Assembly: GCA_029262995.1 (NCBI GenBank)
Contig: JAJCYH010000026.1
Location: 234,935 to 298,934, forward strand
Direction: 5' to 3'
DNA from: Saprospiraceae bacterium
GTDB lineage: Bacteria; Bacteroidota; Bacteroidia; Chitinophagales; Saprospiraceae
Length of the DNA: 64,000 nt
Position 1 is the first letter of the stretch; the number at the start of each line of letters is the position of its first letter. This document shows, one piece after another, positions 8,299 through 17,752 of this stretch. The notes beneath the pieces are model-generated. The model made no database searches, was not told the origin of the DNA, and was given only the letters and a program-made list of their open reading frames with translations. Position numbers and translations under genes: made by a program.

Positions 8299-9518
8299 AA
8301 CGAGAAATAAACATATTAACCAAGCTTGAAAAAGATCTAAGCCTCAAGGAGCTTCAGATTAAGAGCTTGCTCACAATTACTCAGGCAATAAATGACAATG
8401 TATCGTCAGAAGGTCTATTTAATATGTATAGATCGTTCCTTAGTTGGGAAATGGGTATTGATAAAATGATACTTATAATAAAGGGTGATGAAAAATGGTT
8501 TAGTGCTTCTTTTATTAATGTTGATGAAAAAACACACAATGACCTTATAGAACAATGCCAACCGTTCAAAAGATTACACACTGTAAAAGATGAAGATCAC
8601 AAACAGCTTCAATTGTTTGATATTATCATACCAGTATTTCATAAAAAAAACGCAATTGCCTATGCCTTAATAGGCGGAATAAAGGATAAGGAGGATATTT
8701 ATAATAAAATTCAATTTATCACAACAATCACTAATATAATTGCAGTTGCCATTGAAAACAAACGACTCTTTAGGAAGCAAATAAAACAGGAAAGGCTTAA
8801 TAAGGAGATGGAGTTAGCGAAAGAATTTCAAGAAGCGCTGATACCTAAACAATCTTTCAAAACCTCAAGCTACGAAATAAACACATATTATAAACCCCAC
8901 TATAATATAGGAGGAGATTATATTGATTACATTAAATTCAGTGAACACAGATTTGCTGTTGTGATCGCCGATATTTCTGGAAAAGGCGTCGCAGCAGCTT
9001 TGCTGATGTCAAACTTTCAAGCAATGCTTCAAAGTTTAATTTTTCAATATAGAGATCTTGAAACCTTTGTTTTTGCGCTTAATCAATCTGTTCACAGAAT
9101 CACTAGAAGCGATAAGTTTATAACCTTTTTCATTGCCGAAATAAATACCCAAACAATGGAGATGCATTACATTAATGCTGGACATTTTCCTCCTCTACTT
9201 TTGAATAATGGAAAGATAGAAGAGTTGAAAAAGGGAAGCACTGTAATTGGAGCATTTGAAAAGTTGCCATTTTTAAATGAAGGAAAGGTTAAACTGTCAA
9301 AAGATTCACTTCTTTTTTGCTTTACCGATGGACTAGTCGATGTACAGAACGAGAATGAAGAATTTTTCGAAGAGGAAAGATTAAAAAGCTTTATCATTGA
9401 AAACGAAAAAATGGATGCTAAGAGCTTCAATAATAAGATAATATCTACACTGGAGGTGTTTAAAGGAAATAGAGAGTATGTTGATGATATCGCTTTATTA
9501 ACGACGAAAATATTCTAA
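8295..9518 (+). CDS. GAF domain plus SpoIIE/PP2C-type serine phosphatase
   Basis: 407 residues. Residues about 15-155 resemble a GAF sensor domain, followed by a short coiled linker (about 160-185) and a SpoIIE/RsbU-type PP2C phosphatase. Metal-binding aspartates are seen in GGDYIDYI near 203, IADISGKGVAAALL near 224-237 and CFTDGLVD near 342. Such proteins usually dephosphorylate anti-sigma-factor antagonists or other phosphoserine regulators, but no partner kinase or antagonist is nearby. The start is a TTG whose last bases overlap the previous stop (TTGA); no ATG occurs in the first 50 codons that would keep the GAF domain. Ends one base before the next ATG. Confidence 0.86.
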   Translation: MKREINILTKLEKDLSLKELQIKSLLTITQAINDNVSSEGLFNMYRSFLSWEMGIDKMILIIKGDEKWFSASFINVDEKTHNDLIEQCQPFKRLHTVKDEDHKQLQLFDIIIPVFHKKNAIAYALIGGIKDKEDIYNKIQFITTITNIIAVAIENKRLFRKQIKQERLNKEMELAKEFQEALIPKQSFKTSSYEINTYYKPHYNIGGDYIDYIKFSEHRFAVVIADISGKGVAAALLMSNFQAMLQSLIFQYRDLETFVFALNQSVHRITRSDKFITFFIAEINTQTMEMHYINAGHFPPLLLNNGKIEELKKGSTVIGAFEKLPFLNEGKVKLSKDSLLFCFTDGLVDVQNENEEFFEEERLKSFIIENEKMDAKSFNNKIISTLEVFKGNREYVDDIALLTTKIF

Positions 9519-10292
9519 ATGAAAAAAAGATCTGTTGCTATACTCTTGGCTTTAACAGGCGGTTTTGTCGGCTTACATAAATTCTATTTGCGAGAAGTAA
9601 CAACAGGGATTGTTTATGTCTTTTTGGCTACTATGTTTTTTGGGATGTTTCGTCTACCAGTAAGCTTTTTCCTTGGCTTTTTTGATGCATTTAGATTAAT
9701 GTATATGTCGGAAGAGGAGTTTAATGAAAAGTACAACACAAAAAGAGATTTCAAGTCAAGGTATCGATCAAGACATAGGAATACAGCTCAGAATAAAAGA
9801 GATGAAAAGGGACAATATTCCTACCAGGGGTCAAGCGCAAGAAAAAGGAAAAATCCTTTTAAAATTAGCGGTATTAAAAAATACGAAGACTTTGATCTGG
9901 AAGAAGCATTAAAAGACTTTGAACAAGCTCTAATTGTCTCACCAGAAGACTCTGAAGTGCATTATAAAATGGCAGCCACTTATTCATTATTAGAAAAAAA
10001 AGAAAAAAGCTATAATCATTTAAAGGAGGCTGTCAAAACAGGCTTTCAAAATATAGAAGATGTTATGGTAAATGATCATTTTGCGTTTTTGAGAATACAA
10101 GCAGATTTCGGAAAATTTAAAAGTAGCGGATTCACATCAACAGAAACAAAAGGACTAAATGCCCCAAAATCTGATTTGCTTCAGGACGACGTATTGTTAT
10201 CTCAGTTGAACAAATTGAAAACTCTTCGTGAAAAAGGACTGTTATCTGAAAGAGAGTTTCTTGCTGAAAAAGAGAAATTATTTAAAAAGTAA
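9519..10292 (+). CDS. TM2-domain membrane protein with tetratricopeptide-like and SHOCT regions
   Basis: 257 residues in three parts. Residues 1-70 form a TM2 domain: two hydrophobic helices with GGFVGLHKFYL at the front and FDAFRLMYM behind. A basic, low-complexity linker follows (about 78-115). Residues about 120-175 look like one or two TPR repeats, with alternating FEQAL and YKMAATYS helices. The last 30 residues (LNKLKTLREKGLLSEREFL) match the SHOCT short C-terminal domain. Probably an inner-membrane scaffold; function unknown. Starts immediately at the stop codon of the phosphatase gene, so it is co-expressed with it. Confidence 0.82.
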   Translation: MKKRSVAILLALTGGFVGLHKFYLREVTTGIVYVFLATMFFGMFRLPVSFFLGFFDAFRLMYMSEEEFNEKYNTKRDFKSRYRSRHRNTAQNKRDEKGQYSYQGSSARKRKNPFKISGIKKYEDFDLEEALKDFEQALIVSPEDSEVHYKMAATYSLLEKKEKSYNHLKEAVKTGFQNIEDVMVNDHFAFLRIQADFGKFKSSGFTSTETKGLNAPKSDLLQDDVLLSQLNKLKTLREKGLLSEREFLAEKEKLFKK

Positions 10293-10324
10293 CAAAACAC
10301 GCACTCGAAGAGTCATATATGTAG

Positions 10325-10984
10325 ATGAGAGCAAAAGAACTTATATCAAACCTAGTACTACCGCTTTTGCCAGACGATACCGTTGAGCAAGCACTAAGTA
10401 TGATGAGCATTTACCATATAAAGGATTTGCCAGTGGTAAGCAACTCGATTCTCTTGGGTTTATTATCAGAAGATGAGGCCACGACCGTCGAACCACAAAC
10501 CAAAATACGAGACATTAAGCTCTCTAACAATTATATCTACGTAAAATCTTCAGATCATGTATTTGAAGTTTTAAACAGACTTTCAGAGAATAAAATAACC
10601 ATAGTTCCTGTTGTTGACGATAATGAAAAGTTTATAGGAATAATAACTCAAGATGACCTTATTCATTTCTATGCCAGCAGTTTTTCCTTCAACGAACCAG
10701 GAAGTATCATTGTCCTTGAAACAAGTAAAAGGGGTTACTCCTTATCTGAGGTATCCAGAATTATAGAAATGGAAAACGCTTCGGTGATTGCTAGTTTTAT
10801 CACTGAACTAGATAATAGTGAAGCCGTCTTATTAACCCTTAAGCTAAACAAGAATGATATTCATGAAGTAATCATTGCATTAGAACGCTATGATTATAAA
10901 ATTCATGCAAGCTTTTCAGAGAAAGAGTATAATGATGACCTTAAAGATCGATATGATCAGCTGATGAACTATTTAAATGTCTGA
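10325..10984 (+). CDS. CBS-domain pair protein
   Basis: 219 residues with two CBS motifs in the first 120 (TVEQALSMM..HIKDLPVV near 18-39, and VFEVLNRLSENKITIVPVVDD near 79-99, followed by FIGIITQDDLIHF). The C-terminal half (EPGSIIVLETSKRGYSLSEVSRI near 127) resembles an ACT-like fold that follows CBS pairs in Bacteroidota proteins. Such modules sense adenine nucleotides. It sits directly upstream of nadK, a pairing I know from other Bacteroidota, which suggests but does not prove a link with nucleotide or NAD(P) status. Confidence 0.85.
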   Translation: MRAKELISNLVLPLLPDDTVEQALSMMSIYHIKDLPVVSNSILLGLLSEDEATTVEPQTKIRDIKLSNNYIYVKSSDHVFEVLNRLSENKITIVPVVDDNEKFIGIITQDDLIHFYASSFSFNEPGSIIVLETSKRGYSLSEVSRIIEMENASVIASFITELDNSEAVLLTLKLNKNDIHEVIIALERYDYKIHASFSEKEYNDDLKDRYDQLMNYLNV

Positions 10985-11059
10985 TGCCACCATTCTTTAT
11001 AATCTTATTACCTTCAAGAAATAAATATTACTCATAAAGTATAGCTGAGAACCAAGAAT

Positions 11060-11947
11060 ATGAAGGTTTTTATATATGGACAATATTGGAAGGAACAGGA
11101 TAGGGATTATGTCATAATGCTGCTTGAAAAACTTAGTCTATCAAGTATAGATTACAGAATATATAAAAACTACGCCGATCAAATCCCAATAGATCAAATT
11201 ACCAATTATTGCTTAGGCACACACGAAGAGCTTAAACAATATATGCCAGATGTCATTATCACCTTAGGCGGGGACGGAACTATTCTATCGGCTGTAACAT
11301 TGATAAGAGATCTTGAAATTCCAATAATGGGAATCAACCTAGGACGACTAGGGTTTTTGGCTAGTATTGAGCAAGCGAGAATATCAGATGCTATAGACAA
11401 GTTAATCAGCAACGAATATTCTATCACAACAAGGTCAATGATTCAAGTATCTTCAGATCCAGATATTTTTGGTGATATTAACTTTGGCCTTAATGACTTT
11501 ACCTTGTTAAAAAGAGATAATTCTGCTATGGTAGTAATTCACGCTTTTGTAGATGGTCATTTCCTAAACTCTTATTGGGCAGATGGATTAATTGTTTCAA
11601 CGCCAACAGGTTCAACTGGCTATTCTCTTAGTTGTGGAGGACCAATTATTTTTCCTTCTTCTGATAATTTTATTATAACACCAGTAGCTCCCCATAACCT
11701 AAACGTTAGACCAATTGTAATTTCTGGAAAGAACGTAATAGGGTTAAAAGTTGAAGGGCGAGCAGAAAACTTTTTATGTACACTTGACAGTAGAAATAAA
11801 ACTGTAAGCTCAGAGCACGATATCAAATTGAAAAAGAACGACTTTAATACGAAGACGATTAATTTGCATGGTGATAATTTTATGAAAACCATAAGGAGCA
11901 AACTAAATTGGGGACAGGACAAAAGGAATTATGGATTGCAAGATTGA
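11060..11947 (+). CDS. nadK: NAD kinase
   Basis: Phosphorylates NAD to NADP using ATP (or polyphosphate) in the cytoplasm. 295 residues, normal for the family. Motifs: TLGGDGTIL near residues 68-76 with the catalytic Asp, NLGRLGFLA near 93-101, and the conserved STPTGSTGYSLSCGGP near 181-196, followed by APHNLNVRP. It overlaps the start of the cyclase-family gene by 17 bases, so the two are translated from one message. Confidence 0.97.
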   Translation: MKVFIYGQYWKEQDRDYVIMLLEKLSLSSIDYRIYKNYADQIPIDQITNYCLGTHEELKQYMPDVIITLGGDGTILSAVTLIRDLEIPIMGINLGRLGFLASIEQARISDAIDKLISNEYSITTRSMIQVSSDPDIFGDINFGLNDFTLLKRDNSAMVVIHAFVDGHFLNSYWADGLIVSTPTGSTGYSLSCGGPIIFPSSDNFIITPVAPHNLNVRPIVISGKNVIGLKVEGRAENFLCTLDSRNKTVSSEHDIKLKKNDFNTKTINLHGDNFMKTIRSKLNWGQDKRNYGLQD

Positions 11948-12683
11948 AATAGGAAATAAAATATATTCTTGTAAATTAGATGAGCCAATAGACATTTCTA
12001 TTCCTATCGGTCACAAGAGCTCACCCAAGGCTTTTTATGCTCCAGAAGTAAGTTTTGATCCATTGGTTTCTGGCGATTTTATTGGCAGTATAGAGAAAGG
12101 CTCTCCTGTAAATTTTTATAATATAAGAATCAACCCACACGGAAATACAACACACACAGAATCGGCCCTACACATTACGAACAAAGCAAAGACAATTAAT
12201 CAAACGCTAGAAAAGAGTCATTATTTAGCACAGCTTATAACTGTGAAACCATCGCATTTGGCAAACAACGACTTGGTAATTGATAATGATAGCTATAATT
12301 GGCAAGAGCTTAATGCTTCCGATATCGAAGCTTTGGTTATAAGAACTGAACCGAATGAAGAATTAAAATTGAAAAAAGACTACTCAGGAATAAACCCTCC
12401 ATATGTAGATTCTGGTTTGATGGCAAATATTTCTGATCTGGTTGACCATTTGCTTATTGACCTACCAAGCGTTGATAAAGAAATAGATGGTGGCAAAATG
12501 ATATCCCACAATACATTTTGGAAAACAGATGGTCAAAATGCATTTAATAAAACAATTACAGAGTTAATTTATGTTGATTCAAGCATAGCTGATGGATTAT
12601 ATTTGTTAGAAATACAGACAATACCGCTTGAACTTGATGTCAGTCCTTCAAGACCGATATTGTACCGATTAACAGAGCAATGA
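11931..12683 (+). CDS. Cyclase-family protein (kynurenine formamidase-like)
   Basis: 250 residues of the cyclase/arylformamidase fold, a metal-dependent amidohydrolase family. The metal-binding signature HxGTHxDxPxH is altered here: the matching stretch reads NPHGNTTHTESALHIT near residues 66-81, with His residues kept, Thr-His-Thr-Glu in place of Thr-His-x-Asp and no proline. A second conserved Glu/His region is not obvious. The reaction is therefore uncertain. It starts inside nadK (17-base overlap) and its stop overlaps the next start by four bases. It may be an accessory of NAD metabolism given its place, but that is only inference. Confidence 0.72.
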   Translation: MDCKIEIGNKIYSCKLDEPIDISIPIGHKSSPKAFYAPEVSFDPLVSGDFIGSIEKGSPVNFYNIRINPHGNTTHTESALHITNKAKTINQTLEKSHYLAQLITVKPSHLANNDLVIDNDSYNWQELNASDIEALVIRTEPNEELKLKKDYSGINPPYVDSGLMANISDLVDHLLIDLPSVDKEIDGGKMISHNTFWKTDGQNAFNKTITELIYVDSSIADGLYLLEIQTIPLELDVSPSRPILYRLTEQ

Positions 12684-13324
12684 AAATAGAGAGCTATAAT
12701 TCTGAGTTAGTTTATGATCTATATTATGATATTGAAGAAAGTAATCATCAGGAAAAGATTAGATACTTTGACAAGAACATAGCCGAAATTTACAAACTAC
12801 CTTTTAATCTGATGTTGGATATCAGGATCGATTATACCCTCGCCTTATATGCAGTTGAAGAACTAGACTTATTTTTGCGAAAAGCAGATAAGTTGATTTA
12901 TTTGGTAATTAATGAAAACATCTTTGACTATAGGGGTAGAGATATTTTCAAAGAACTACTTTATTGCAAATCAGAGGCCCTGCATAGGCAAACCAGATTG
13001 AAAGAGGCGAGACATGTAGCTAAGGAATTAATTAAAATGGATAAGCAGAATATAAGTTATCAAAAAAAGTATTTTAATATTATGGTTGATCTATATAGGC
13101 AAGAAGCACAAGCGATCAGAGGGCTTAGTATTATTTTATTTCTTGCGTCCGCTATTGTTATTGCGTTTGAACTTCTTTTGATCCGACCATTTTATAATAT
13201 GTATACAGAGTTAGTCGAATTGGGAAGAAGTTTTTTATTTGTATCAGGAATATCTGTACTTGTTTTACATGAATTAAATATTAGAATAAAAGCACGAAAA
13301 TCGTTAAAAGAAATGGCCCAGTAA
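12680..13324 (+). CDS. Hypothetical protein with two C-terminal membrane segments
   Basis: 214 residues, family not recognised. Residues 1-145 are predicted all-helical and charged, resembling degenerate TPR-like repeats (alternating FKELLYCKSEALHR and ARHVAKELIKM). Two hydrophobic segments follow, around 149-170 (LSIILFLASAIVIAFELLLI) and 187-203, and the protein ends in a basic tail. A cytoplasmic helical domain anchored in the inner membrane is the simplest reading. It overlaps the cyclase gene by four bases and is followed two bases later by another tiny membrane-protein gene. Confidence 0.7.
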   Translation: MKIESYNSELVYDLYYDIEESNHQEKIRYFDKNIAEIYKLPFNLMLDIRIDYTLALYAVEELDLFLRKADKLIYLVINENIFDYRGRDIFKELLYCKSEALHRQTRLKEARHVAKELIKMDKQNISYQKKYFNIMVDLYRQEAQAIRGLSIILFLASAIVIAFELLLIRPFYNMYTELVELGRSFLFVSGISVLVLHELNIRIKARKSLKEMAQ

Positions 13325-13326
13325 TT

Positions 13327-13488
13327 ATGGCATATACAAGAAAGCATCAATATAGAAGCAGAAGAGAAAAAAATCAAAGTCTTTGGCGGAAACTTAAGGT
13401 AACTATTGTGGTATTGCTAATAGCTACTGTGGTTTACGTTGTTAAAAACAGAGTGTGGTTGAAAGACTACCTTATGACTTATTTTTAG
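13327..13488 (+). CDS. Small single-pass membrane protein (53 residues)
   Basis: An intact short frame of 53 codons starts two bases after the preceding stop. Its N-terminus is strongly basic (MAYTRKHQYRSRREKN), then comes one hydrophobic segment VTIVVLLIATVVYVV near residues 25-39, and a short C-terminal tail. The layout is that of an inner-membrane miniprotein with a basic cytoplasmic N-terminus. Its last 17 bases overlap the 3' end of the convergent flippase gene. Tight spacing after the 214-residue gene supports reality; it may work with that protein in the membrane. No family recognised. Confidence 0.6.
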   Translation: MAYTRKHQYRSRREKNQSLWRKLKVTIVVLLIATVVYVVKNRVWLKDYLMTYF

Positions 13489-14962
13489 GAAGTAATGAAA
13501 GCCATTCATGCTTCTCTACCTTAAAAGCATATAACAAATAGACAATATAAAGAACTGTGAAATAAAGGTACTTCTGAAACCCAGTAATGTATCCTTGCAG
13601 CAAATAGCTAACAAAGAGAATAAGTGCGATGACAAAAACAGAAAAAACAATATCTTTTATTGGGTAGTAAATGGGATATAGCCTTTGACCTATAAAATAC
13701 GCTAGCAGAACCATAACGATATAGCTTGATAGGTTGGCCCAAGCGAAAGCAACATATCCCCATTGTGGTATAAGTATATAACTGAAAATAATTGTAATTA
13801 CGGCTCCAATAATTGAGATGAAGGCTCCCCATTTTGTTTTGTCTGAAAGCTTATACCAAATCGAAATATTATGATATATGCCTAAAAACAAATATGCAGA
13901 AAGAAGAATAGGGATTATAAAAATACTTTCCCTAAAGTCTTTACCAACAATATATTGAACAAGGTCTTGAGAAAGCACCAAGCCCAGAATGATTACGCCC
14001 GAAATCAAAACGAAGAGGTGACAAATTTTTCCATATAATTTTTTCCGATCTGTTTCTGTTGAATTGTTAAAAAAGAATGGTTCTGCGGCATAGTTGAAAG
14101 CACCAATAAACAACACGAAAAGCCCGGCAATTCTTCTTGAGCTATCAAAGACCCCTGCTTGACTTAAATTATCTAGAAGATTTTCACCAACACTAAAATA
14201 TTTGATTACAACAGCACCATTGGTCTGAATAAAGGTATTACACATGCCAACAATAATTAGAGGAATCACATATGGAATAATTTTTTTAAAGACATTTAAA
14301 GAAGGTTTTAATTTTCTTGCTTTCGCAAAAATAAGAACTAGGAGAAGTAAGAGTGCACTTGAAATCAGGTTTGTAAAAAAGATATAATCAATTTGCGCAG
14401 GAAATTTTGGTACCCATGATAAAAAGGAATGTGAAGACCAGCGAGGATAAATAATTAGAAAAAAGAGAATTAGAACGGATGAAAAAGCAACATTGAATAT
14501 TTTTAACATTGCAAAAACCTTAGCCTTGTTTTCTAATCTTAATTTGGCAAAAGGTACTAGGGCGATAGTATCAAAGGCTAGAATAAACACAAAACATTGT
14601 ATATATTCTGGTCGTGATGAATATTGAATTAATGCAGCCAACTCTTTTGTGAAAAACAAACCAAAAGAAAGCAATAGAAAAGCACTGGCCAAGATCATAG
14701 TGAAGCAAGTGTCATAAGCTTCATTAAACTTTTCCTTCTTATTGCCAAAGCGGAACAACGCGGTATCCAGTTTAAGGGAAAACAGAATAATAAGTACGGC
14801 CACATAGGCATAAAGCTCTCCATAAGTGCCAAACTCATAGGTTTTACCTTCTAATAAGTAGGTAAGGAGAACAACAACCAAAAGGTAATAAACCAACTTG
14901 GACAAAACAGACCCAAAGCCATAGATTATTGTTTGACCAGCAAACTGTTTTATACTTCCCAT
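13472..14962 (-). CDS. Polysaccharide/lipid-linked oligosaccharide flippase (Wzx/MATE-like)
   Basis: 496-residue integral membrane protein with about 12-14 hydrophobic segments of the MOP superfamily, polysaccharide biosynthesis branch. It opens with the typical FAGQTIIYGFGSVLSKLVYY amphipathic start. Likely flips an undecaprenyl-linked sugar or a similar lipid-linked substrate across the inner membrane. It stands alone, without glycosyltransferases around, so the substrate cannot be assigned. A second homologue lies at 50510-51946. Convergent with the 53-residue gene (17-base overlap). Confidence 0.85.
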   Translation of the reverse strand: MGSIKQFAGQTIIYGFGSVLSKLVYYLLVVVLLTYLLEGKTYEFGTYGELYAYVAVLIILFSLKLDTALFRFGNKKEKFNEAYDTCFTMILASAFLLLSFGLFFTKELAALIQYSSRPEYIQCFVFILAFDTIALVPFAKLRLENKAKVFAMLKIFNVAFSSVLILFFLIIYPRWSSHSFLSWVPKFPAQIDYIFFTNLISSALLLLLVLIFAKARKLKPSLNVFKKIIPYVIPLIIVGMCNTFIQTNGAVVIKYFSVGENLLDNLSQAGVFDSSRRIAGLFVLFIGAFNYAAEPFFFNNSTETDRKKLYGKICHLFVLISGVIILGLVLSQDLVQYIVGKDFRESIFIIPILLSAYLFLGIYHNISIWYKLSDKTKWGAFISIIGAVITIIFSYILIPQWGYVAFAWANLSSYIVMVLLAYFIGQRLYPIYYPIKDIVFSVFVIALILFVSYLLQGYITGFQKYLYFTVLYIVYLLYAFKVEKHEWLSLLPKNKS

Positions 14963-15055
14963 TTATTACACATGATTAAAGCATTGATCAACACAAATAA
15001 ACTTAACAATAAGGAGGAATTAATTATTTTGTGATGAATTTTTAAAAAGATTCAA

Positions 15056-16105
15056 ATGATTGATATAGAACTACTAAAAGAAACAACCCAAATTCCAGGT
15101 GCTCCAGGCTATGAGTATAAGATAAGATCTTTTATTAAAGATAATGTAGCGGCGTATGTAGATGAGCTATATACGGACCCAATGGGTAACTTGGTTGCAA
15201 TAAAAAGAGGCAAATCAAAAGAAAAACTAATGATTGCTGCCCATATGGACGAAATCAGTTTTATTATTTCCCACATTGACGATGAAGGGTTTATTAAATT
15301 TCAGCCTTTAGGTGGTTTTGACCCCAAAACACTTACGGCCCAAAGGGTTATTATCCATGGGAAAAAAGACATTATGGGTGTTATGGGTTGCAAGCCAATC
15401 CACATAATGACAGCAGAAGAAAAATCTAAACCACCCAAAATAGAAGATTACTATATTGATACGGGATTGACTGCCGCAGAGTTAAAAAAGCAGATCGGTA
15501 TTGGTACCACGATAACAAGAGAAAGGTCTTTTATCCAGATGGGTGAAAATGTGAACTCAAAAAGTATAGACAATCGTATTTCTGTCTACATTCTTATGGA
15601 AACCTTTAAAGAGCTTAAAGGGGTAGATGTGCCGTATGACATATATGGTGTTTTTACTGTTCAAGAGGAAGTAGGCCTGAGAGGAGCCGCGGCAGCTACA
15701 ATGAGTATAAATCCAGACTTTGCTATTAATCTGGATGTGACACTAGCCTGTGATGTACCCGGGTCTTCTAATCATGAAAGAATAACGGACCTTGGGAAAG
15801 GAACCGCTATAAAAATTCTTGACGGAAGGACAATATGTGACTATAGAATGGTTGAGTTTATGAAAGATGTAGCAGAAAAGAGTAATATCAAATACCAACT
15901 GGAAGTATTACCAAAAGGAGGGACAGACACGGCGAGTATGCAACAGTTTGCTCGAGGGGGTTCTATTGCCGGGGGAATTTCCATACCATGTAGATATTTA
16001 CATCAGGTTATCGAGATGGTTAACATTCAAGATGTCAGAGCAAGTATTGACCTTATGAAGTCTTGTATTTTGTCTCTGGATAACTTTAACTGGGAACATA
16101 AATAA
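15056..16105 (+). CDS. M42-family metallopeptidase (glutamyl/leucyl aminopeptidase-like)
   Basis: 349-residue cytoplasmic M42 dinuclear metallo-aminopeptidase. Metal-binding motifs: AAHMDEISFII near residues 62-72 (His and Asp ligands), NSKSIDNRIS near 167-176, EEVGLRGAAAAT near 204-215 (catalytic Glu pair), NLDVTL near 224, and the C-terminal RYLHQVIEM near 316-324 that supplies the last His. The GAPGYEYKIR start is also typical. Forms large self-compartmentalised peptidases in other species and trims peptides. Followed one base later by the pterin dehydratase gene. Confidence 0.92.
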   Translation: MIDIELLKETTQIPGAPGYEYKIRSFIKDNVAAYVDELYTDPMGNLVAIKRGKSKEKLMIAAHMDEISFIISHIDDEGFIKFQPLGGFDPKTLTAQRVIIHGKKDIMGVMGCKPIHIMTAEEKSKPPKIEDYYIDTGLTAAELKKQIGIGTTITRERSFIQMGENVNSKSIDNRISVYILMETFKELKGVDVPYDIYGVFTVQEEVGLRGAAAATMSINPDFAINLDVTLACDVPGSSNHERITDLGKGTAIKILDGRTICDYRMVEFMKDVAEKSNIKYQLEVLPKGGTDTASMQQFARGGSIAGGISIPCRYLHQVIEMVNIQDVRASIDLMKSCILSLDNFNWEHK

Positions 16106-16106
16106 T

Positions 16107-16352
16107 ATGTGGAAAGAAGAAAACAACAGCCTGACAAGGCATTTTGAGTTTAAAGACTTTATTGAAGCTTTTTCGTTTATGACTGCTGTAGCTTTAGAGG
16201 CAGAAAAAATGAATCACCATCCCAATTGGTCCAATGTTTATAATAGAGTTTCTATAAGCCTCTCTACCCATGATGCTGGTGATATTGTAACGGACAAAGA
16301 CAAATTGCTATCACACAAAATAGATGCTATCTATAAAGGGCAAACAAGCTAA
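16107..16352 (+). CDS. 4a-hydroxytetrahydrobiopterin dehydratase (PCD/DCoH)
   Basis: 81 residues. Recycles the 4a-carbinolamine formed by pterin-dependent aromatic amino acid hydroxylases. The conserved EKMNHHPNW motif near residues 33-41 carries the two catalytic histidines, and LSTHDAGDIVTDKD near 53-66 carries the third His and Asp. N-terminal residues are a little shorter than the ~100 of common homologues, but the core is complete. It begins one base after the M42 gene. No aromatic hydroxylase gene is in the window. Confidence 0.9.
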   Translation: MWKEENNSLTRHFEFKDFIEAFSFMTAVALEAEKMNHHPNWSNVYNRVSISLSTHDAGDIVTDKDKLLSHKIDAIYKGQTS

Positions 16353-16496
16353 GTTGATTGATTACATTCTCTTGTTTTGTTTGTGATAATTGATTATTAT
16401 TTATCATTAAAATTTTTGCGTTAATGTATTGTTAAACTGTTTAATTAGGGATAACTAAGCAGGGTTTCATTCGTTTTTAAGTGCAAAAAGTTAAGT

Positions 16497-17642
16497 ATGA
16501 AAAATATTATATCGTTTTTATTTGCAGGTATTATCGGTGGATTAATTGTTGTCGCTAGCTTCAGTATGATTAATAAAGATCAAGTTATTTATGAGCTAAA
16601 CCAATCTCCCAAAGCGATTTTAACATCATCGTCTACAGCAACTGCTCCCAATGATTTTGTTTTGGCAGCAGAAAGAGTCACACCTTCTGTTGTCAGTATT
16701 AATGTTAGAGAGGATCGATTATTGGCCCAGAAAAGGTTACAGGAGGAAAGAAACAAGAGAGGTTCTGACTGGTTTGATTTTCACAAGTTTTTTAATTCGC
16801 AACCTTACCCTAAAAACGGCAATGGTTCTGGCGTAATTATATCTGAAGACGGCTATATCGTTACCAATAATCATGTGATTGAAGACGGAGATATAATTGA
16901 TGTCATGATTGGAGATAGGACGCTGAGTGCTTCTGTAATTGGGAAGGACCCAAGCACTGATATTGCATTGATAAAAGTCGATGCGACAGGATTGACTCCT
17001 GTGGAGTTTGCTAATTCTGATAGATTAAAAGTAGGAGAGTGGGTTGTTGCTATAGGCTCCCCATTTTCTTATCTGACATCTACGGTAACAGCAGGAATCG
17101 TTAGTGCTAAGGCAAGGGACATTGATATACTTCAAAATGATTTTGCCATTGAAGAGTTTATACAGACAGACGCAGCAATAAACCCAGGAAATAGTGGTGG
17201 TGCACTAGTTAATACAGAGGGTAATCTCGTGGGTATAAATACAGCCATTGCAACGCCAACAGGTGTATATGCAGGATACTCTTTCGCAATTCCTTCTAAT
17301 TTAGTTAAAAAAATAGTTGACGACATCAAAGAAAATGGCGATATTGAACGAGCAAGGCTTGGCATTAGAGGTAGAACGATAGATGAAATTATTAAGAAGG
17401 AAAACAACTTAACCATTAATCAAGGTTTTATCGTGGATATCGTTGACAAAAGCAGCGGTGCTCAATTTTCTGGTGTTCTTCCAGGAGATGTTATAATCCA
17501 AGCGAATGAAAAAAGGGTTGATAAATTTGAAGACCTTTATGAAGTTGTAGAGTTTGCAAAAGTCGGGGAAACGATAAATTTAGTTGTCCTTCGTAAGAAC
17601 AAAAAATTAAAAATACCTGTTTACTTAAGAAAAGGTATTTAA
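16497..17642 (+). CDS. HtrA/DegP-type serine protease
   Basis: 381-residue periplasmic protease of the Deg/HtrA family. A hydrophobic N-terminal segment (residues 4-24) acts as signal or anchor. The catalytic triad is visible: His in TNNHVIED near 126, Asp in PSTDIALIK near 154, Ser in NPGNSGGALV near 233. One PDZ domain follows (about 280-375; carboxylate loop ARLGIRG), whereas Bacteroidota DegP proteins often have two, so it is the short, DegS/DegQ-like form. Role: removal of misfolded envelope proteins. A strong hairpin terminator follows. Confidence 0.93.
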   Translation: MKNIISFLFAGIIGGLIVVASFSMINKDQVIYELNQSPKAILTSSSTATAPNDFVLAAERVTPSVVSINVREDRLLAQKRLQEERNKRGSDWFDFHKFFNSQPYPKNGNGSGVIISEDGYIVTNNHVIEDGDIIDVMIGDRTLSASVIGKDPSTDIALIKVDATGLTPVEFANSDRLKVGEWVVAIGSPFSYLTSTVTAGIVSAKARDIDILQNDFAIEEFIQTDAAINPGNSGGALVNTEGNLVGINTAIATPTGVYAGYSFAIPSNLVKKIVDDIKENGDIERARLGIRGRTIDEIIKKENNLTINQGFIVDIVDKSSGAQFSGVLPGDVIIQANEKRVDKFEDLYEVVEFAKVGETINLVVLRKNKKLKIPVYLRKGI

Positions 17643-17670
17643 AGATAAGTTGGTTTTTCGTTTTGTTTTG

Positions 17671-17705
17671 AGACGTCTGTCTATCCCTTAGACAGGCGTT
17701 TTTAT
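17671..17705 (+). terminator. Rho-independent terminator after htrA-like gene
   Basis: A 10-bp stem (ACGTCTGTCT / AGACAGGCGT, one G-T pair) with a 7-base loop is followed by a run of T. It lies 30 bases after the protease stop codon on the same strand. Confidence 0.85.
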
Positions 17706-17752
17706 TTGTTTACTTCTCTAGATTTAATTTATTGTTGGAATAAATAACGACA

